DNA from: Meridianimarinicoccus aquatilis
GTDB taxonomy: Bacteria > Pseudomonadota > Alphaproteobacteria > Rhodobacterales > Rhodobacteraceae
Direction of reading: 5' to 3'
NCBI RefSeq assembly: GCF_004358675.1
Contig: NZ_SMZO01000035.1
Coordinates: 1-35,454 of the forward strand
DNA length: 35,454 nucleotides
This document shows, piece by piece, positions 8,260-17,911 of the stretch. Position numbers and translations under genes: made by a program. The notes under the pieces are model-generated. The model had not been told where the DNA came from and did no database searches. It saw only the letters and a program-made list of their open reading frames with translations. Numbering within the stretch: the stretch's first letter is position 1; each line of letters begins with the position of its first letter.

Positions 8260-9203
8260 TGACTGACTTTCCCACAAACCAAACTCAGCCCGGCCGTTTC
8301 CGGCGCGCGTGGAACAGTGACCTTGGCTGGTCCTTTCGCCACGCACCGGTCGCGATGGTGTCTTTGGCGGTGGTTCTTGTGCTGGTGTTGGCGGCGGTAT
8401 TCGCACCGCTGATTGCGCCGCATGATCCGTTTGACCCGTCCACGTTGAACCTGATGAACGGGTTTTCCAAACCGATGGAGCCGAACGCCTTTACCGGCGA
8501 CACCTTCTGGCTTGGCACCGATGACCAAGGCCGGGACGTGTTTTCAACAATCCTTTATGGGATGCGGATTTCTCTTTTTGTCGGTGTGATGGCGGTGGCT
8601 TTTGCGATGACGCTCGGTATCACGCTTGGGCTGATTGCCGGCTATCTTGGCGGCTGGGCGGATACGATCATCATGCGCGTGGCCGATGTGCAGCTGACCT
8701 TTCCCGCAATTCTGGTTGCCATGCTGGTTTTTGGCATTGCCAAGGGCGTGACCCCGCCCGAGTACCGCAACGAAATGGCGATTTGGGTGCTGGTCTTTGC
8801 GATCGGTCTGTCGGACTGGGTGCAATTCGCGCGCGTTGTCCGGGGGGCAGCCATGGTTGAGAAAAGCCGTGACTACGTTGCCGCCGCGCGGTTGATCGGT
8901 CGGTCACGCAGCGCGATCATGCTGCGCCATATCCTGCCGAATGTTCTGTCGCCCGTGTTGGTCATCGCCACGATATCGCTTGCTTTGGCCATCATCGCCG
9001 AAGCAACGCTCAGTTTCCTCGGCGTGGGCGCGCCGCCAACCCAGCCAAGCCTTGGCACACTGATCCGGATCGGGCAGGGTTTTCTGTTCTCGGGGGAGTG
9101 GTGGATTCTTGCCTTCCCTGCGGCGACCCTTTTGGCGCTGGCGCTGTCGGTGAACCTGCTTGGTGACTGGTTGCGTGATGCGCTGAACCCGAGGTTGCGG
9201 TGA
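8259..9203 (+). CDS. ABC transporter permease, DppC/OppC type
   Basis: A 314-residue permease with the DppC/OppC N-terminal OppC_N helix (HAPVAMVSLAVVLVLVLAA), the FWLGTDDQGRDVFS motif characteristic of this subunit, and a typical EAA loop (AARLIGRSRSAIMLRHILPN). The C-terminus LGDWLRDALNPRLR is also family-typical. It is coupled to the previous permease by a one-base overlap. The ATPase genes do not follow immediately: a gap of about 430 bases with a small reverse-strand ORF separates them. Confidence 0.93.
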   Translation: MTDFPTNQTQPGRFRRAWNSDLGWSFRHAPVAMVSLAVVLVLVLAAVFAPLIAPHDPFDPSTLNLMNGFSKPMEPNAFTGDTFWLGTDDQGRDVFSTILYGMRISLFVGVMAVAFAMTLGITLGLIAGYLGGWADTIIMRVADVQLTFPAILVAMLVFGIAKGVTPPEYRNEMAIWVLVFAIGLSDWVQFARVVRGAAMVEKSRDYVAAARLIGRSRSAIMLRHILPNVLSPVLVIATISLALAIIAEATLSFLGVGAPPTQPSLGTLIRIGQGFLFSGEWWILAFPAATLLALALSVNLLGDWLRDALNPRLR

Positions 9204-9213
9204 TGGGCGCGGT

Positions 9214-9408
9214 TTACTGCGCGTTCAAAGCGTCAAACCGGGCGCGTCGGTCCAATTGCGGGCCCATTGTGCACCATTCCCCTTCATGGGCGACATATGC
9301 GACATCGCCTTCGGTCGCGTGGACAATGACGCGTCCCGGTTCGGTGGACACGAGATCGGCTCCGATGATGTTCAAGAACAGGGCAAGAGCTTCGGCAGAG
9401 ATACACAT
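9214..9408 (-). CDS. Small hypothetical protein, antisense within the ABC importer locus
   Basis: A 64-residue reverse-strand ORF sits between the second permease and the first ATPase gene. It starts MCISAEALALFLNIIG and ends in RRARFDALNAQ. No domain is recognised. The ATG at 9408 is chosen because AAAGGA lies at a suitable distance upstream; a longer form from 9474 has no visible ribosome binding site. The protein has an ordinary amino-acid mix, unlike the overlapping forward ORF, which is rich in Ser, Arg and Cys and looks like a shadow. If real, it is transcribed against the operon. Confidence 0.45.
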   Translation of the reverse strand: MCISAEALALFLNIIGADLVSTEPGRVIVHATEGDVAYVAHEGEWCTMGPQLDRRARFDALNAQ

Positions 9409-9647
9409 GGTCAATGATCCTTTCACTAAGCCGTCCGGCGCATTTTCATCCCCCCATTGCGCCACGTCGTTCATGGTGACGGATAAGGGGTGCTGTGACG
9501 CTGTCAGAAATGCTGCACCGCAGCAAAGTGATGTGCCGCGCGTCCCTTTCGCCCTTGAAAGTAGCATTTTTCAGGATTTTGCCCACAATTTAAACGCCCA
9601 AAGGCCGAAGTGCGCCGGGGTCCGGCCCTATGATGCAGGAGTTCGCT

Positions 9648-10634
9648 TTGACTGAGCCAACGCTATCCCTGCGGGGCCTCACTGTTGAAATACCGACCCG
9701 GCATGGGCTTTTGCGGCCCGTCGACAAGGTGAGTTATGACATAGCGCCGGGTGAAATCCTCGGCGTTGTTGGCGAAAGTGGCGCGGGAAAATCCATGGCG
9801 GGCAACGCTGTGATTGGCCTGTTGAACCGGCCCGCGCGGATCGCGGGCGGCGAGGTTTGGCTGAACGGCACCCGGATTGACCAACTCGGGCGCGAACCCA
9901 TGCGCAAACTGCGCGGCAAGCAGATCGGCATGGTGTTTCAGGACCCGCTGACAAGCTTGAATCCGCTTTTGACGGTGGGTGATCAGATTTCCGAGACGAT
10001 TCTTGAACATTTGCCGCTTTCTCGCGCCCAAGCCCGCGAACGGGCGATTGCGGCTCTGGATGAGGTCGGAATCCCCGCAGCGAAGGACAGGGTGGACAGC
10101 TATCCACATGCGTTTTCCGGCGGGATGCGCCAGCGGGTTGTGATCGCGCTTGCGCTCTGCGCTGAACCCTCGCTGATTATCGCAGACGAGCCGACAACGG
10201 CATTGGATGTGAGCGTCCAGGCTCAGATTATCGCCTTGCTGAAGCGTCTGTGCCGGGACCGGGGCACGGCGGTGATGCTGGTGACGCATGACATGGGTGT
10301 GATTGCCGAAGCCGCGGATCGCGTGGCGGTCATGTATGCCGGGCGTCTGGCCGAAATCGGCCCTGTCGCAGATGTGCTTGGCGCGCCGCGTCACCCCTAC
10401 ACCGTCGGGCTCATGGGCTCGACCCCCGGCGCGTCACGGGGGCAGCGGCGCTTGACCCAGATCCCCGGCGCGATGCCCCGCTTGGGTGCGCTCCCGCAGG
10501 GGTGCGCGTTTCACCCAAGGTGCCCCCGGCGCGGTTTGAATTGCGATGTGGATCCTGCGCCCGGGCTTGAGGCCGATGGCGACAGGTCGGCGTGTTGGTT
10601 TCCCGTGTCGGACAGCGAACAGGTGCCCGCATGA
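9648..10634 (+). CDS. ABC transporter ATP-binding protein, DppD/OppD type
   Basis: An ATPase of about 328 residues for the family-5 importer. It has Walker A GESGAGKS, the Q-loop in [11 protein letters not shown], signature FSGGMRQRV, Walker [14 protein letters not shown] and the switch His in VTHD. The oligopeptide-type C-terminal domain includes the cluster [12 protein letters not shown] start at 9648 is preferred because AGGAG lies seven bases upstream; in-frame ATGs at 9630 and 9633 would place that ribosome binding site inside the gene. It is coupled to the next ATPase by an ATGA overlap. It works as a heterodimer with that protein under the two permeases. Confidence 0.92.
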   Translation: MTEPTLSLRGLTVEIPTRHGLLRPVDKVSYDIAPGEILGVVGESGAGKSMAGNAVIGLLNRPARIAGGEVWLNGTRIDQLGREPMRKLRGKQIGMVFQDPLTSLNPLLTVGDQISETILEHLPLSRAQARERAIAALDEVGIPAAKDRVDSYPHAFSGGMRQRVVIALALCAEPSLIIADEPTTALDVSVQAQIIALLKRLCRDRGTAVMLVTHDMGVIAEAADRVAVMYAGRLAEIGPVADVLGAPRHPYTVGLMGSTPGASRGQRRLTQIPGAMPRLGALPQGCAFHPRCPRRGLNCDVDPAPGLEADGDRSACWFPVSDSEQVPA

Positions 10635-11599
10635 CGGATGAAACCAAAGTGCCGTTGGTTCGGGTCAGCAATTTGACGCGCATCTTTGATGTGTCCAAGC
10701 CATGGCTTAACCGGGTGATCGAACGGCTTCCGCGTGCGCGGCTGACGGCTGTGTCCAATGTCAGCTTCGATATTCCCGATCGCAGTGTGTACGCGCTGGT
10801 CGGTGAAAGCGGGTCGGGCAAGTCCACGATTGGCAAGATGGTCGTGGGGCTGTTGGACGCGTCAGAAGGCGAGGTTGAGGTGCGTGCACCTGACGGTCAG
10901 GACGATGCCAGAGGGGCGGGCCGGACAGGCGTTCAGATGATCTTTCAAGACCCGTATGCCAGTCTCAATCCCCGGTGGCGTGTGCGTGACATTATTGCCG
11001 AGCCTGTGGCGGCGCGCGGCGGCGACACAAAGGGCGTCGCCGAAGCACTGCTGGAACAGGTGGGCCTTTCGGTCGAGGATGCCGGCAAGTTTCCTCATGA
11101 ATTTTCCGGCGGACAGCGCCAGCGCATCTGTATCGCGCGGGCTTTGGCGGACAACCCGCGTTTGATCGTGTGTGACGAGCCGACCTCGGCGTTGGATGTG
11201 TCGGTTCAGGCGCAAGTGCTGAACCTAATGTCTGATCTGCGCGAAGAGTTCGGTCTTACATATCTGTTCATCAGCCACGATCTGACGGTTGTGCAGCACA
11301 TGGCCGACACAATTGGAGTATTGTATCTGGGCAGGTTGGTCGAAGAGGCGGGCGCAGACGATCTGTTCGAAACGCCCCGCCATCCCTACACGCAGATGTT
11401 GTTCGAAGCCGCGCCTCGCATGGATGCGTATGGCCGCGATGTAGAGCCGCCCCAGGGGGAAATTCCGGACCCGATCAATCCGCCAACGGGCTGCGCGTTT
11501 CACCCGCGCTGCCCCCGCGCCGTGGACCGCTGCGCCGCAGAGCGCCCTGAGATGCGCCGCGTCGGCACGTCTCGCGTGGCATGCCATCTGGCCGAATGA
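10631..11599 (+). CDS. ABC transporter ATP-binding protein, DppF/OppF type
   Basis: An ATPase of 322 residues with Walker A GESGSGKST, Q-loop IFQDPYASLNP, signature FSGGQRQRI, Walker B LIVCDEPTSALDV, switch His ISHD and the oligopeptide C-terminal CAFHPRCP. The ATG at 10631 overlaps the stop of the previous gene (ATGA) and is preferred over an in-frame start at 10592. This is the last gene of the importer locus. A LysR gene converges on it from the opposite strand, with only nine bases between the two stops and no obvious terminator. Confidence 0.92.
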   Translation: MTDETKVPLVRVSNLTRIFDVSKPWLNRVIERLPRARLTAVSNVSFDIPDRSVYALVGESGSGKSTIGKMVVGLLDASEGEVEVRAPDGQDDARGAGRTGVQMIFQDPYASLNPRWRVRDIIAEPVAARGGDTKGVAEALLEQVGLSVEDAGKFPHEFSGGQRQRICIARALADNPRLIVCDEPTSALDVSVQAQVLNLMSDLREEFGLTYLFISHDLTVVQHMADTIGVLYLGRLVEEAGADDLFETPRHPYTQMLFEAAPRMDAYGRDVEPPQGEIPDPINPPTGCAFHPRCPRAVDRCAAERPEMRRVGTSRVACHLAE

Positions 11600-11607
11600 G
11601 TCCGGGT

Positions 11608-12504
11608 TCAAGCGGGCGGGCGCGACAAAGCGTCAGCCAAGGCGTCAAACACGGTTCTGACCCTGCGCGAGCTGTGCAATTCGCGGTGAGTCGTGAGCCA
11701 GATCGGGAAGACCATAGGGGCCATTGAGGGCAGGGCGCGGCGCACGGCCGGTTCGCGATCTCCCACATGTTCGGGTACGATGCCGATGCCGACCCCAGAT
11801 TTGCACAGTTCCCAGTGAACGATATGGTTCGCGGTGATGATCGGAAAATTGCGCAGCTCAAGCATGATCCCCTGTTCTGCAAAGGCGTTCCGCATAACAT
11901 CGGTATCTTCGAACCCGATGAAGTCTGCACGCGACAGGTCACTCGGCTCGACCACCGGGCCGATCCTGTCCAGATAGGCGGGCGTTGCGTAGAACCGGCC
12001 TTGGTCGTCGCGCAGTTTGCGGGCGATCAGGTCTGGTTGCTGCGGGCGATAGCTGCGGATGGCAATATCCGCCTCGCGGCGCTGAATGTTCAGGGTCAGA
12101 TTGCTGGCGATGATTTCGATGTTCAGACCAGGATACGTGCGGCGCAGGTCCGCGATCACTGGAGGTAGCAGATGTGTTGAGTAGATCTCGCTGGCTGTGA
12201 TGATGATGTCCCCTTCAACGCTGTTGGCGCGCCCCGTTGCGGCCAATGACACACGGCTTGCTGCAGCGCCCATGGCGCGCACATGGTCCAGCAGATCAAG
12301 CCCTGATGGGGTAAGCACAAGTCCTTTGCCGACCCGGTCGAACAACAACACGCCAAGGTCATCTTCAAGTGCAGCAACCTGCCTGCCCAAGGTGGGCTGT
12401 GCCATGCCCAGTGCCCGTGCTGCGGCAGACAGCGACCCTTCCTCTGCCGTGACCAAAAAAGCCCGTGCGCGGTTCCAGTCAAATTTCAATGCGCGCCAAT
12501 CCAT
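11608..12504 (-). CDS. LysR-family transcriptional regulator
   Basis: A regulator of 298 residues from MDWRALKFDWN. The N-terminal winged helix-turn-helix (GSLSAAARALGMAQPTLGRQVAALE) is followed by LFDRVGKGLVLTPSG, then a LysR substrate-binding domain to the end. A start four codons upstream (12516) is also possible; neither has a strong ribosome binding site. The MDW start fits related regulators. It is divergent from the oxidoreductase at 12598, with a 93-base gap that could carry a shared operator. A role in regulating that enzyme is likely by position; the inducer is unknown. Confidence 0.88.
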   Translation of the reverse strand: MDWRALKFDWNRARAFLVTAEEGSLSAAARALGMAQPTLGRQVAALEDDLGVLLFDRVGKGLVLTPSGLDLLDHVRAMGAAASRVSLAATGRANSVEGDIIITASEIYSTHLLPPVIADLRRTYPGLNIEIIASNLTLNIQRREADIAIRSYRPQQPDLIARKLRDDQGRFYATPAYLDRIGPVVEPSDLSRADFIGFEDTDVMRNAFAEQGIMLELRNFPIITANHIVHWELCKSGVGIGIVPEHVGDREPAVRRALPSMAPMVFPIWLTTHRELHSSRRVRTVFDALADALSRPPA

Positions 12505-12597
12505 GCATTTTTGCATATCACTTGGAGAAATTCAGTCAATTTTGTTTAATGGAATTCGCGCGTACCTAGGTGGCGGAAACTGTTTTGGAGCAGAGAA

Positions 12598-13578
12598 ATG
12601 AAAGCAGCCGTCTATCACCGCTATGGGCCACCGAATGTCGTGACCGTTGCGGAAACCCCGCGCCCCGTTCCGGGCCCGTCTGACGTTTTGGTTGAAGTTG
12701 CGGCAACTTCCGTCACCACGGCTGACTGGCGCTTTCGTGCTTCGGCGTTTCCCGGCGGTCTGTGGATATTTGGCCGCCTGATGTCCGGGCTACGCAAGCC
12801 ACGCCAGCCGGTTCTGGGCCGCGATTTTTCTGGCAAGATCGTTGCGGTCGGCGAAGAGGTGACGCGTTATGCCGTGGGACAATCGGTTTTTGGTGTTTCT
12901 CTGAAAATGGGGGCGCATGCGGAATTCCTTGTCATGCCTGAAAACGGGGTGATGGTGCCTTTGCCAGAGGGCGCGGCTCCAGTTGATGCCGCCGCGTTGC
13001 CGTTCGGGGCCATGTCGGCATTGGTGTTCTTGCGGGACATTGCGCAGGTGACGCTGGGTGAACGGGTCTTGATCACAGGGGCGTCGGGCGGTGTGGGTGT
13101 CTATGCGGTTCAGATTGCACAGTCTTTGGGTGCAGAGGTCACAGCCGTGGCCGGACCGGGCCGCGAAGCGGTACTGCGGGATCTTGGTGCCGCGCATGTG
13201 CTTGACTACACGGCCGGGCCCGTCGTGTGGCGGGGGGATCGGTATGATGTGATCTTCGATACGGTGGGAAGCCTGAGCTTTGCACAAGCCAAGCCAGCGC
13301 TCGCCAACAATGGGCGCTTCGTGCCGCTGGAATTTGGAGTTCAGGATTTGATGCGTGCAATCTGGTCCTGGATACGCGGCGGCAAGCGCTTGCTTTTGGC
13401 CGTTGCCCCCGACCGCCAGGCAGATCTCAAAGCGGTCGCTGAAATGTGGCGGGATGGGGTTCTGCGCCCGGTGGTTGACGCCCGGCTGCCGCTTGCGCAG
13501 ATCGCGATCGCACATGCTCGCGTTCAAGAAAGGCACAAAGTCGGTAGCATGGTGATCGACATGACGTTGGCGGAGTAG
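12598..13578 (+). CDS. Zinc-independent medium-chain dehydrogenase (NAD(P)H:quinone-oxidoreductase-like)
   Basis: A 326-residue MDR-superfamily enzyme. The GroES-like N-terminal domain begins MKAAVYHRYGPPNVV. The zinc-binding Cys of alcohol dehydrogenases is absent (SVTTADWRFR in its place). The Rossmann motif is GASGGVGVYAVQIA, near residue 160. These features place it with the quinone oxidoreductase / enoyl-reductase-like group that uses NADPH. GGAG precedes the ATG. It is divergent from a LysR gene that probably controls it. The substrate cannot be inferred. Confidence 0.85.
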   Translation: MKAAVYHRYGPPNVVTVAETPRPVPGPSDVLVEVAATSVTTADWRFRASAFPGGLWIFGRLMSGLRKPRQPVLGRDFSGKIVAVGEEVTRYAVGQSVFGVSLKMGAHAEFLVMPENGVMVPLPEGAAPVDAAALPFGAMSALVFLRDIAQVTLGERVLITGASGGVGVYAVQIAQSLGAEVTAVAGPGREAVLRDLGAAHVLDYTAGPVVWRGDRYDVIFDTVGSLSFAQAKPALANNGRFVPLEFGVQDLMRAIWSWIRGGKRLLLAVAPDRQADLKAVAEMWRDGVLRPVVDARLPLAQIAIAHARVQERHKVGSMVIDMTLAE

Positions 13579-13800
13579 CTCTGAGCAAAGCCTTTGTATT
13601 GCGCTGCTTTTCAAGTTGCTTGATCCTATGGCAACCAACCGAAAGAAAGCAGAATTTCCCTTAGGAAAAGAGGTTTCGCTGCTGAGCCGTGCATTGACAA
13701 CCCGTGCCTGCCGGGTTTGCATGACCGGGCAACACTGTTTTTGCCGGTGGTGTCGACGCACAGCCGGTTTGAAATCAAATCAATATAACAGGGGGAAACG

Positions 13801-14769
13801 ATGTTTGCGAAACTCAAACTAACGGCCGTTGTCTTGGCAGCGGGCGCAATGATGACACCGGCTGTCAGCGCCCAGGAATTTTTCACCATCGGCACCGGCG
13901 GCGTGACGGGTGTTTATTATCCAACAGGCGGCGCGATTTGCCGTTTGGTAAACAAGGGCCGCAAAGAGCACGGCATGCGCTGTTCCGTCGAATCCACAGG
14001 CGGGTCGGTTTATAACCTGAACACGATCCGTGCTGGCGAATTGGAATTCGGTGTTGCGCAGTCCGACTGGCAGTACCACGCCTATAACGGCACATCGTCC
14101 TTTGCGGATGCAGGTCCATTCGAAGGTCTGCGCGCTGTGTTCTCGGTACACCCAGAGCCCTTTACCGTGGTGGCACGCGCCGATAGCGGCATCACCAATT
14201 TTGAAGATCTCAAGGGCAAGCGCGTCAATATCGGGAACCCTGGTTCCGGTCAGCGCGGCACCATGGAAGTGCTGATGGATGCCATGGGCTGGTCCACAGA
14301 CGATTTCGCACTTGCAACAGAGCTGAAAGCGGCCGAGCAATCCGCCGCCCTTTGTGACAACCAGATTGACGCGATGGTCTACACCGTTGGTCACCCTTCC
14401 GGGTCGATCCAGGAAGCAACGACTGCGTGCGACAGCGTTCTGGTGAACGTGTCCGGTCCGACCGTTGAAAAGCTGGTTGCCGATAACGCGTTCTACCGGA
14501 CGGCCACCATTCCGGGCGGCATGTATCGCGGCAATGACAGCGACGTTCAGACCTTCGGTGTGGGCGCGACATTCGTGTCTTCCACCGATGCATCTGACGA
14601 GGTTGTCTACACGCTGGTCAAATCGGTCTTCGAAAACTTCGACGACTTTACCAAGCTGCACCCTGCTTTTGCCAACCTCAAGAAAGAGGAAATGGTCAAA
14701 GATGGTCTGTCCGCGCCTTTGCATGACGGCGCTGCCAAGTACTACACCGAAGCTGGTCTTCTGAACTGA
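13801..14769 (+). CDS. TRAP transporter substrate-binding protein, TAXI family
   Basis: A 322-residue periplasmic binding protein with a signal peptide cleaved near residue 24 (AVSA then QEFF). The TAXI family motif is [18 protein letters not shown], near residue 31. The segments [10 protein letters not shown] and [17 protein letters not shown] are also typical. TAXI proteins feed fused TRAP permeases and often bind dicarboxylates or amino acids; the ligand here is unknown. AGGGGGAAACG precedes the ATG. The next gene is the permease, separated by a terminator-like hairpin. Confidence 0.93.
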   Translation: MFAKLKLTAVVLAAGAMMTPAVSAQEFFTIGTGGVTGVYYPTGGAICRLVNKGRKEHGMRCSVESTGGSVYNLNTIRAGELEFGVAQSDWQYHAYNGTSSFADAGPFEGLRAVFSVHPEPFTVVARADSGITNFEDLKGKRVNIGNPGSGQRGTMEVLMDAMGWSTDDFALATELKAAEQSAALCDNQIDAMVYTVGHPSGSIQEATTACDSVLVNVSGPTVEKLVADNAFYRTATIPGGMYRGNDSDVQTFGVGATFVSSTDASDEVVYTLVKSVFENFDDFTKLHPAFANLKKEEMVKDGLSAPLHDGAAKYYTEAGLLN

Positions 14770-14779
14770 TGCACTGAAG

Positions 14780-14812
14780 ATCGGGGGCCAAAGCGGTCCC
14801 CGATTTTCTTTC
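14780..14812 (+). terminator. Intrinsic terminator or attenuator between TAXI binding protein and permease
   Basis: A 7-base perfect stem (14780-14786 with 14798-14804) extends inward through GCC/GGT pairing and is followed by TTTTCTTTC. It begins about ten bases after the stop codon. Readthrough must occur if the permease shares this transcript, so it probably sets a higher level of the binding protein. Confidence 0.7.
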
Positions 14813-14834
14813 AGCAATACAAAAGGGACGCAGT

Positions 14835-17444
14835 ATGAGCGACGACACAAAGAAGGGCCTATCCGAAGCCGAGCTTCAGGAAATGGTCAATGCCAGCGAT
14901 GCCGGGGCGCGCAATCCAACGGGCATGGTAGCAATATTCGTGGCAGTTGTGGCGTTGCTGTGGTCCCTGTTCCAGGTGATCCTTGCGTCGCCTGTCGCCT
15001 ATAATATTCTGCCGGGCGACTTGATCAACAACTCGCGCCAGATCCATTTGGCATTTGCGGTGTTTCTTGCGTTCCTCGCCTATCCGGCGCTGAAATCCAG
15101 CCCCCGCAACTATATCCCGATCCAGGATTGGGTGATGGCGGTCGCGGCGGCGTTCCTTGCGATGTACGGCTATTTCTTTTACGCCAAAATTGTCCAAAGT
15201 GGCGGATTGGCCGATAACACGGACAAGTGGTTTGCGCTTGTCGGTTTGCTGCTATTGTTCGAAGCCGCCCGGCGGGCACTTGGCCCTGCAATGGCCATTA
15301 TCGCAATAATCTTCCTTTGCTATGTTTTCTTTGGCTCAGCCCCATGGGTGCCGGAAGTCATCCAATGGTCCGGTGCGAGCCTGCAGAAGGCCATGAGCCA
15401 TATGTGGATCACCTCGGAAGGGGTGTTCGGCATCGCGCTTGGGGTCTCAACGCGCTTTGTATTCTTGTTCGTCTTGTTCGGGTCGCTGTTGGATAAGGCC
15501 GGTGCGGGCAACTATTTCATCAAAATGGCCTTTGGCGCTCTGGGGCACCTGCGCGGCGGCCCTGCCAAGGCGGCTGTTGTGGGGTCTGCTGCGACTGGCC
15601 TGATTTCCGGGTCCAGCATCGCGAACGTGGTCACCACCGGGACCTTTACCATTCCACTGATGAAACGGGTCGGGTTCAGCTCGGAAAAGGCTGGCGCGGT
15701 CGAAGTGGCCAGTTCTGTGAACGGCCAGATCATGCCGCCGGTTATGGGCGCCGCGGCGTTTCTGATGGTGGAATATGTCGGCATTTCCTATGTCGAGGTG
15801 ATCACCCACGCCTTCCTGCCTGCTGCGATCAGCTATATCGCACTGGTTTATATCGTTCACCTTGAAGCGGTGAAAAAGAACCTGCCGACGCTGGGCAACC
15901 GAGTTGTCAGCATGGGGCGCACCATCGGCGGGATGGCGGCATTCTTCATTGGTTTTGCGGCGCTCTGCTATGGTGTTCAGTACCCTGTTGGCTGGATTGT
16001 GGCCGGCGTTCCGGAAGGCGCGGGATGGGTTTTGGCCGTGCTGGTATTCGTGGCCTATGTTGCTTTGCTCTGGCTGGCGTCGACCGTGCCCGACCTTGAA
16101 CCTGATGATCCCAATGCCGAACACGTGGAACTGCCCGTCGTTGGCGAGATCTACAAGGCGGGGCTTTATTTCCTGCTGCCGATCATCGTGCTGGTCTATT
16201 TCCTGATGATTGAACAGAAATCGCCCGGTCTGTCGGCGTTCTGGGCAACGTTCCTTCTGTTCGGCATCTTGCTGACACAACGTCCACTCAAAGCGATTTT
16301 CCGGGGGGAGAGCCAAGTTGTGACCGCTGCGCTTGGCGGTGTGAATGACCTGATCTCTGGTCTGATTACCGGTGCGCGGAACATGATCGGGATCGGCCTT
16401 GCCACGGCGACGGCGGGCGTGATCGTAGGAACCGTGACCCTCACGGGCATCGGGCAAGTGATGGCAGACCTTGTGGAGTTCATCTCGGGTGGCAACCTGC
16501 TGGCCATGCTGTTCTTTGTGGGTGTGCTGTCGCTCATCCTTGGGATGGGTCTGCCGACCACGGCGAATTACATCGTTGTCAGCTCGCTCATGGCGGGGGT
16601 CGTGGTCGAACTGGGCGCGCAATCAGGGTTGATCGTGCCCCTTATCGCGGTGCACCTCTTTGTCTTCTACTTCGGGATCATGGCGGATGTGACGCCGCCT
16701 GTGGGACTGGCGAGTTTCGCCGCAGCGGCGGTATCAGGGGGCGACGCGATCCGGACCGGGTTTGTTGCGTTCTTCTATTCCCTGCGCACCATTGCACTGC
16801 CCTTCATGTTCATTTTCAACACCGATCTTTTGCTGATCGATGTCGGATTGGTTCAGGGGATTGTTGTGTTTATCGTGGCAACGGTGGCGATACTTGTCTT
16901 CACGGCGGGTTCGATGGGGTATTTCATCACCAAATCGAACATCGTTGAAAGCGTGTTGCTTATTCTTGTGGCCTTCGCGTTGTTCCGTCCCGATTTCTTC
17001 ATGGATCGGATCAACCCACCGTTTGAACAGGCCGCACCGGCGCAGATCGAACAGGCTATCGGGGGTGCCGATCCGGGTGGAACCATGAGGATAATTGTGG
17101 CTGGGCCCGATTTCTTGACCGGTGAACCAAAGGAGCTGACCTTGGCGGTTCCCGTCGAAGGCGAGGGTGCCAGCGGTGCAGACCGGTTGGATGCGCTGGG
17201 GCTGACATTCATGGAGGATGGCGGTCAGATGGTCATGGACGAGCCGTTCTTCGGAACGCCCTTCTCGGAAGACATGAGCGGGTTTGACTTCTACGGCGAC
17301 ACGCCGGTCGTACTGGCCGATGTGCAATTGCCCGCAAAGCAAATGCCCAAGGAACTTATGTGGATACCGGCATTGTTGCTGCTGGGGGGAATCGTATTCC
17401 TTCAGATGGGCCGCGCCGGTCGGGAAAAGGAGGCCACAGCATGA
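14835..17444 (+). CDS. TRAP transporter fused permease (4TM + 12TM), TAXI-associated
   Basis: An 869-residue inner-membrane protein in which the small (DctQ-like) and large (DctM-like) TRAP subunits are fused, as is usual for TAXI systems. The N-terminal third has about six helices. The DctM core shows GSAATGLISGSSIANVVTTG, the SVNGQIMPPVMGAAAFLM region and GMGLPTTANYIV. The C-terminal part (about 730-840) is a soluble DUF3394-like domain, followed by a last membrane helix. It uses an ion gradient to import solute delivered by the preceding TAXI protein. The last bases overlap the next ATG (ATGA), which couples it to the universal stress protein. Confidence 0.93.
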   Translation: MSDDTKKGLSEAELQEMVNASDAGARNPTGMVAIFVAVVALLWSLFQVILASPVAYNILPGDLINNSRQIHLAFAVFLAFLAYPALKSSPRNYIPIQDWVMAVAAAFLAMYGYFFYAKIVQSGGLADNTDKWFALVGLLLLFEAARRALGPAMAIIAIIFLCYVFFGSAPWVPEVIQWSGASLQKAMSHMWITSEGVFGIALGVSTRFVFLFVLFGSLLDKAGAGNYFIKMAFGALGHLRGGPAKAAVVGSAATGLISGSSIANVVTTGTFTIPLMKRVGFSSEKAGAVEVASSVNGQIMPPVMGAAAFLMVEYVGISYVEVITHAFLPAAISYIALVYIVHLEAVKKNLPTLGNRVVSMGRTIGGMAAFFIGFAALCYGVQYPVGWIVAGVPEGAGWVLAVLVFVAYVALLWLASTVPDLEPDDPNAEHVELPVVGEIYKAGLYFLLPIIVLVYFLMIEQKSPGLSAFWATFLLFGILLTQRPLKAIFRGESQVVTAALGGVNDLISGLITGARNMIGIGLATATAGVIVGTVTLTGIGQVMADLVEFISGGNLLAMLFFVGVLSLILGMGLPTTANYIVVSSLMAGVVVELGAQSGLIVPLIAVHLFVFYFGIMADVTPPVGLASFAAAAVSGGDAIRTGFVAFFYSLRTIALPFMFIFNTDLLLIDVGLVQGIVVFIVATVAILVFTAGSMGYFITKSNIVESVLLILVAFALFRPDFFMDRINPPFEQAAPAQIEQAIGGADPGGTMRIIVAGPDFLTGEPKELTLAVPVEGEGASGADRLDALGLTFMEDGGQMVMDEPFFGTPFSEDMSGFDFYGDTPVVLADVQLPAKQMPKELMWIPALLLLGGIVFLQMGRAGREKEATA

Positions 17445-17878
17445 GTGGAGTTGTTCTGTGTGCGCTGGACATAAGCCAGCCGGATCACGAGGCCCCTGTG
17501 TTGCGCCGTGCGGCGCAACTGGCAAAGCTAGATGGCGCGCGGCTGGATGTCATGACGGTTCTTCCGGATTATGGGACATCAATGGTCGGAAGTTACTTTA
17601 AGGAAGGGTTCCACGATAAACTCGAGTCTGAAGCTGCCAAGTCATTGTCTGACCTAGTTGAAAAGACTTTAGGCGCGGAGGAGAACGCCTCTGTCCGGCA
17701 TGTGGTCGCTACGGGCACGGTATATGAACAGGTTCTTAAAGTGGCAAAAACGGATGGGGCCGATCTGATCGTGATCGGCTCGCATCGACCTGTCCTTCGT
17801 GACTACCTGCTTGGCCCCAATGCGAGCCGTGTAGTCCGGCATTCCAACTGCTCAGTCTACGTGGTACGCGACGCCTGA
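17441..17878 (+). CDS. Universal stress protein (UspA family) coupled to the TRAP transporter
   Basis: A 145-residue single-domain UspA fold protein. It is translationally coupled to the TRAP permease by an ATGA overlap and has a strong AAAAGGAGG ribosome binding site inside the permease gene. The usual ATP motif (G-x2-G, nine residues, then G-S/T) is altered: the segment reads GSHR at 113-116 and GPN at 125, so the second Gly and the Ser/Thr are missing. The arrangement resembles the ectoine TRAP system, where the Usp protein TeaD regulates transport. A regulatory role on this transporter is inferred from that parallel. Confidence 0.88.
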   Translation: MSGVVLCALDISQPDHEAPVLRRAAQLAKLDGARLDVMTVLPDYGTSMVGSYFKEGFHDKLESEAAKSLSDLVEKTLGAEENASVRHVVATGTVYEQVLKVAKTDGADLIVIGSHRPVLRDYLLGPNASRVVRHSNCSVYVVRDA

Positions 17879-17911
17879 CCAAGGGCCTGCCGATCATGTA
17901 AAGGACTGTCC

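Noticed and set aside
9200-9655. A 151-codon forward open frame between the second permease and the first ATPase
   Set aside because: Its composition (many Ser, Arg, Cys, Met) looks like the reverse of another frame, it has no motif, and the minus-strand ORF in the same place reads as a more ordinary protein.
13616-13822. A 68-codon forward ORF upstream of the TAXI binding protein
   Set aside because: It runs into the start of the binding-protein gene in another frame, has an unusual composition and no good ribosome binding site.
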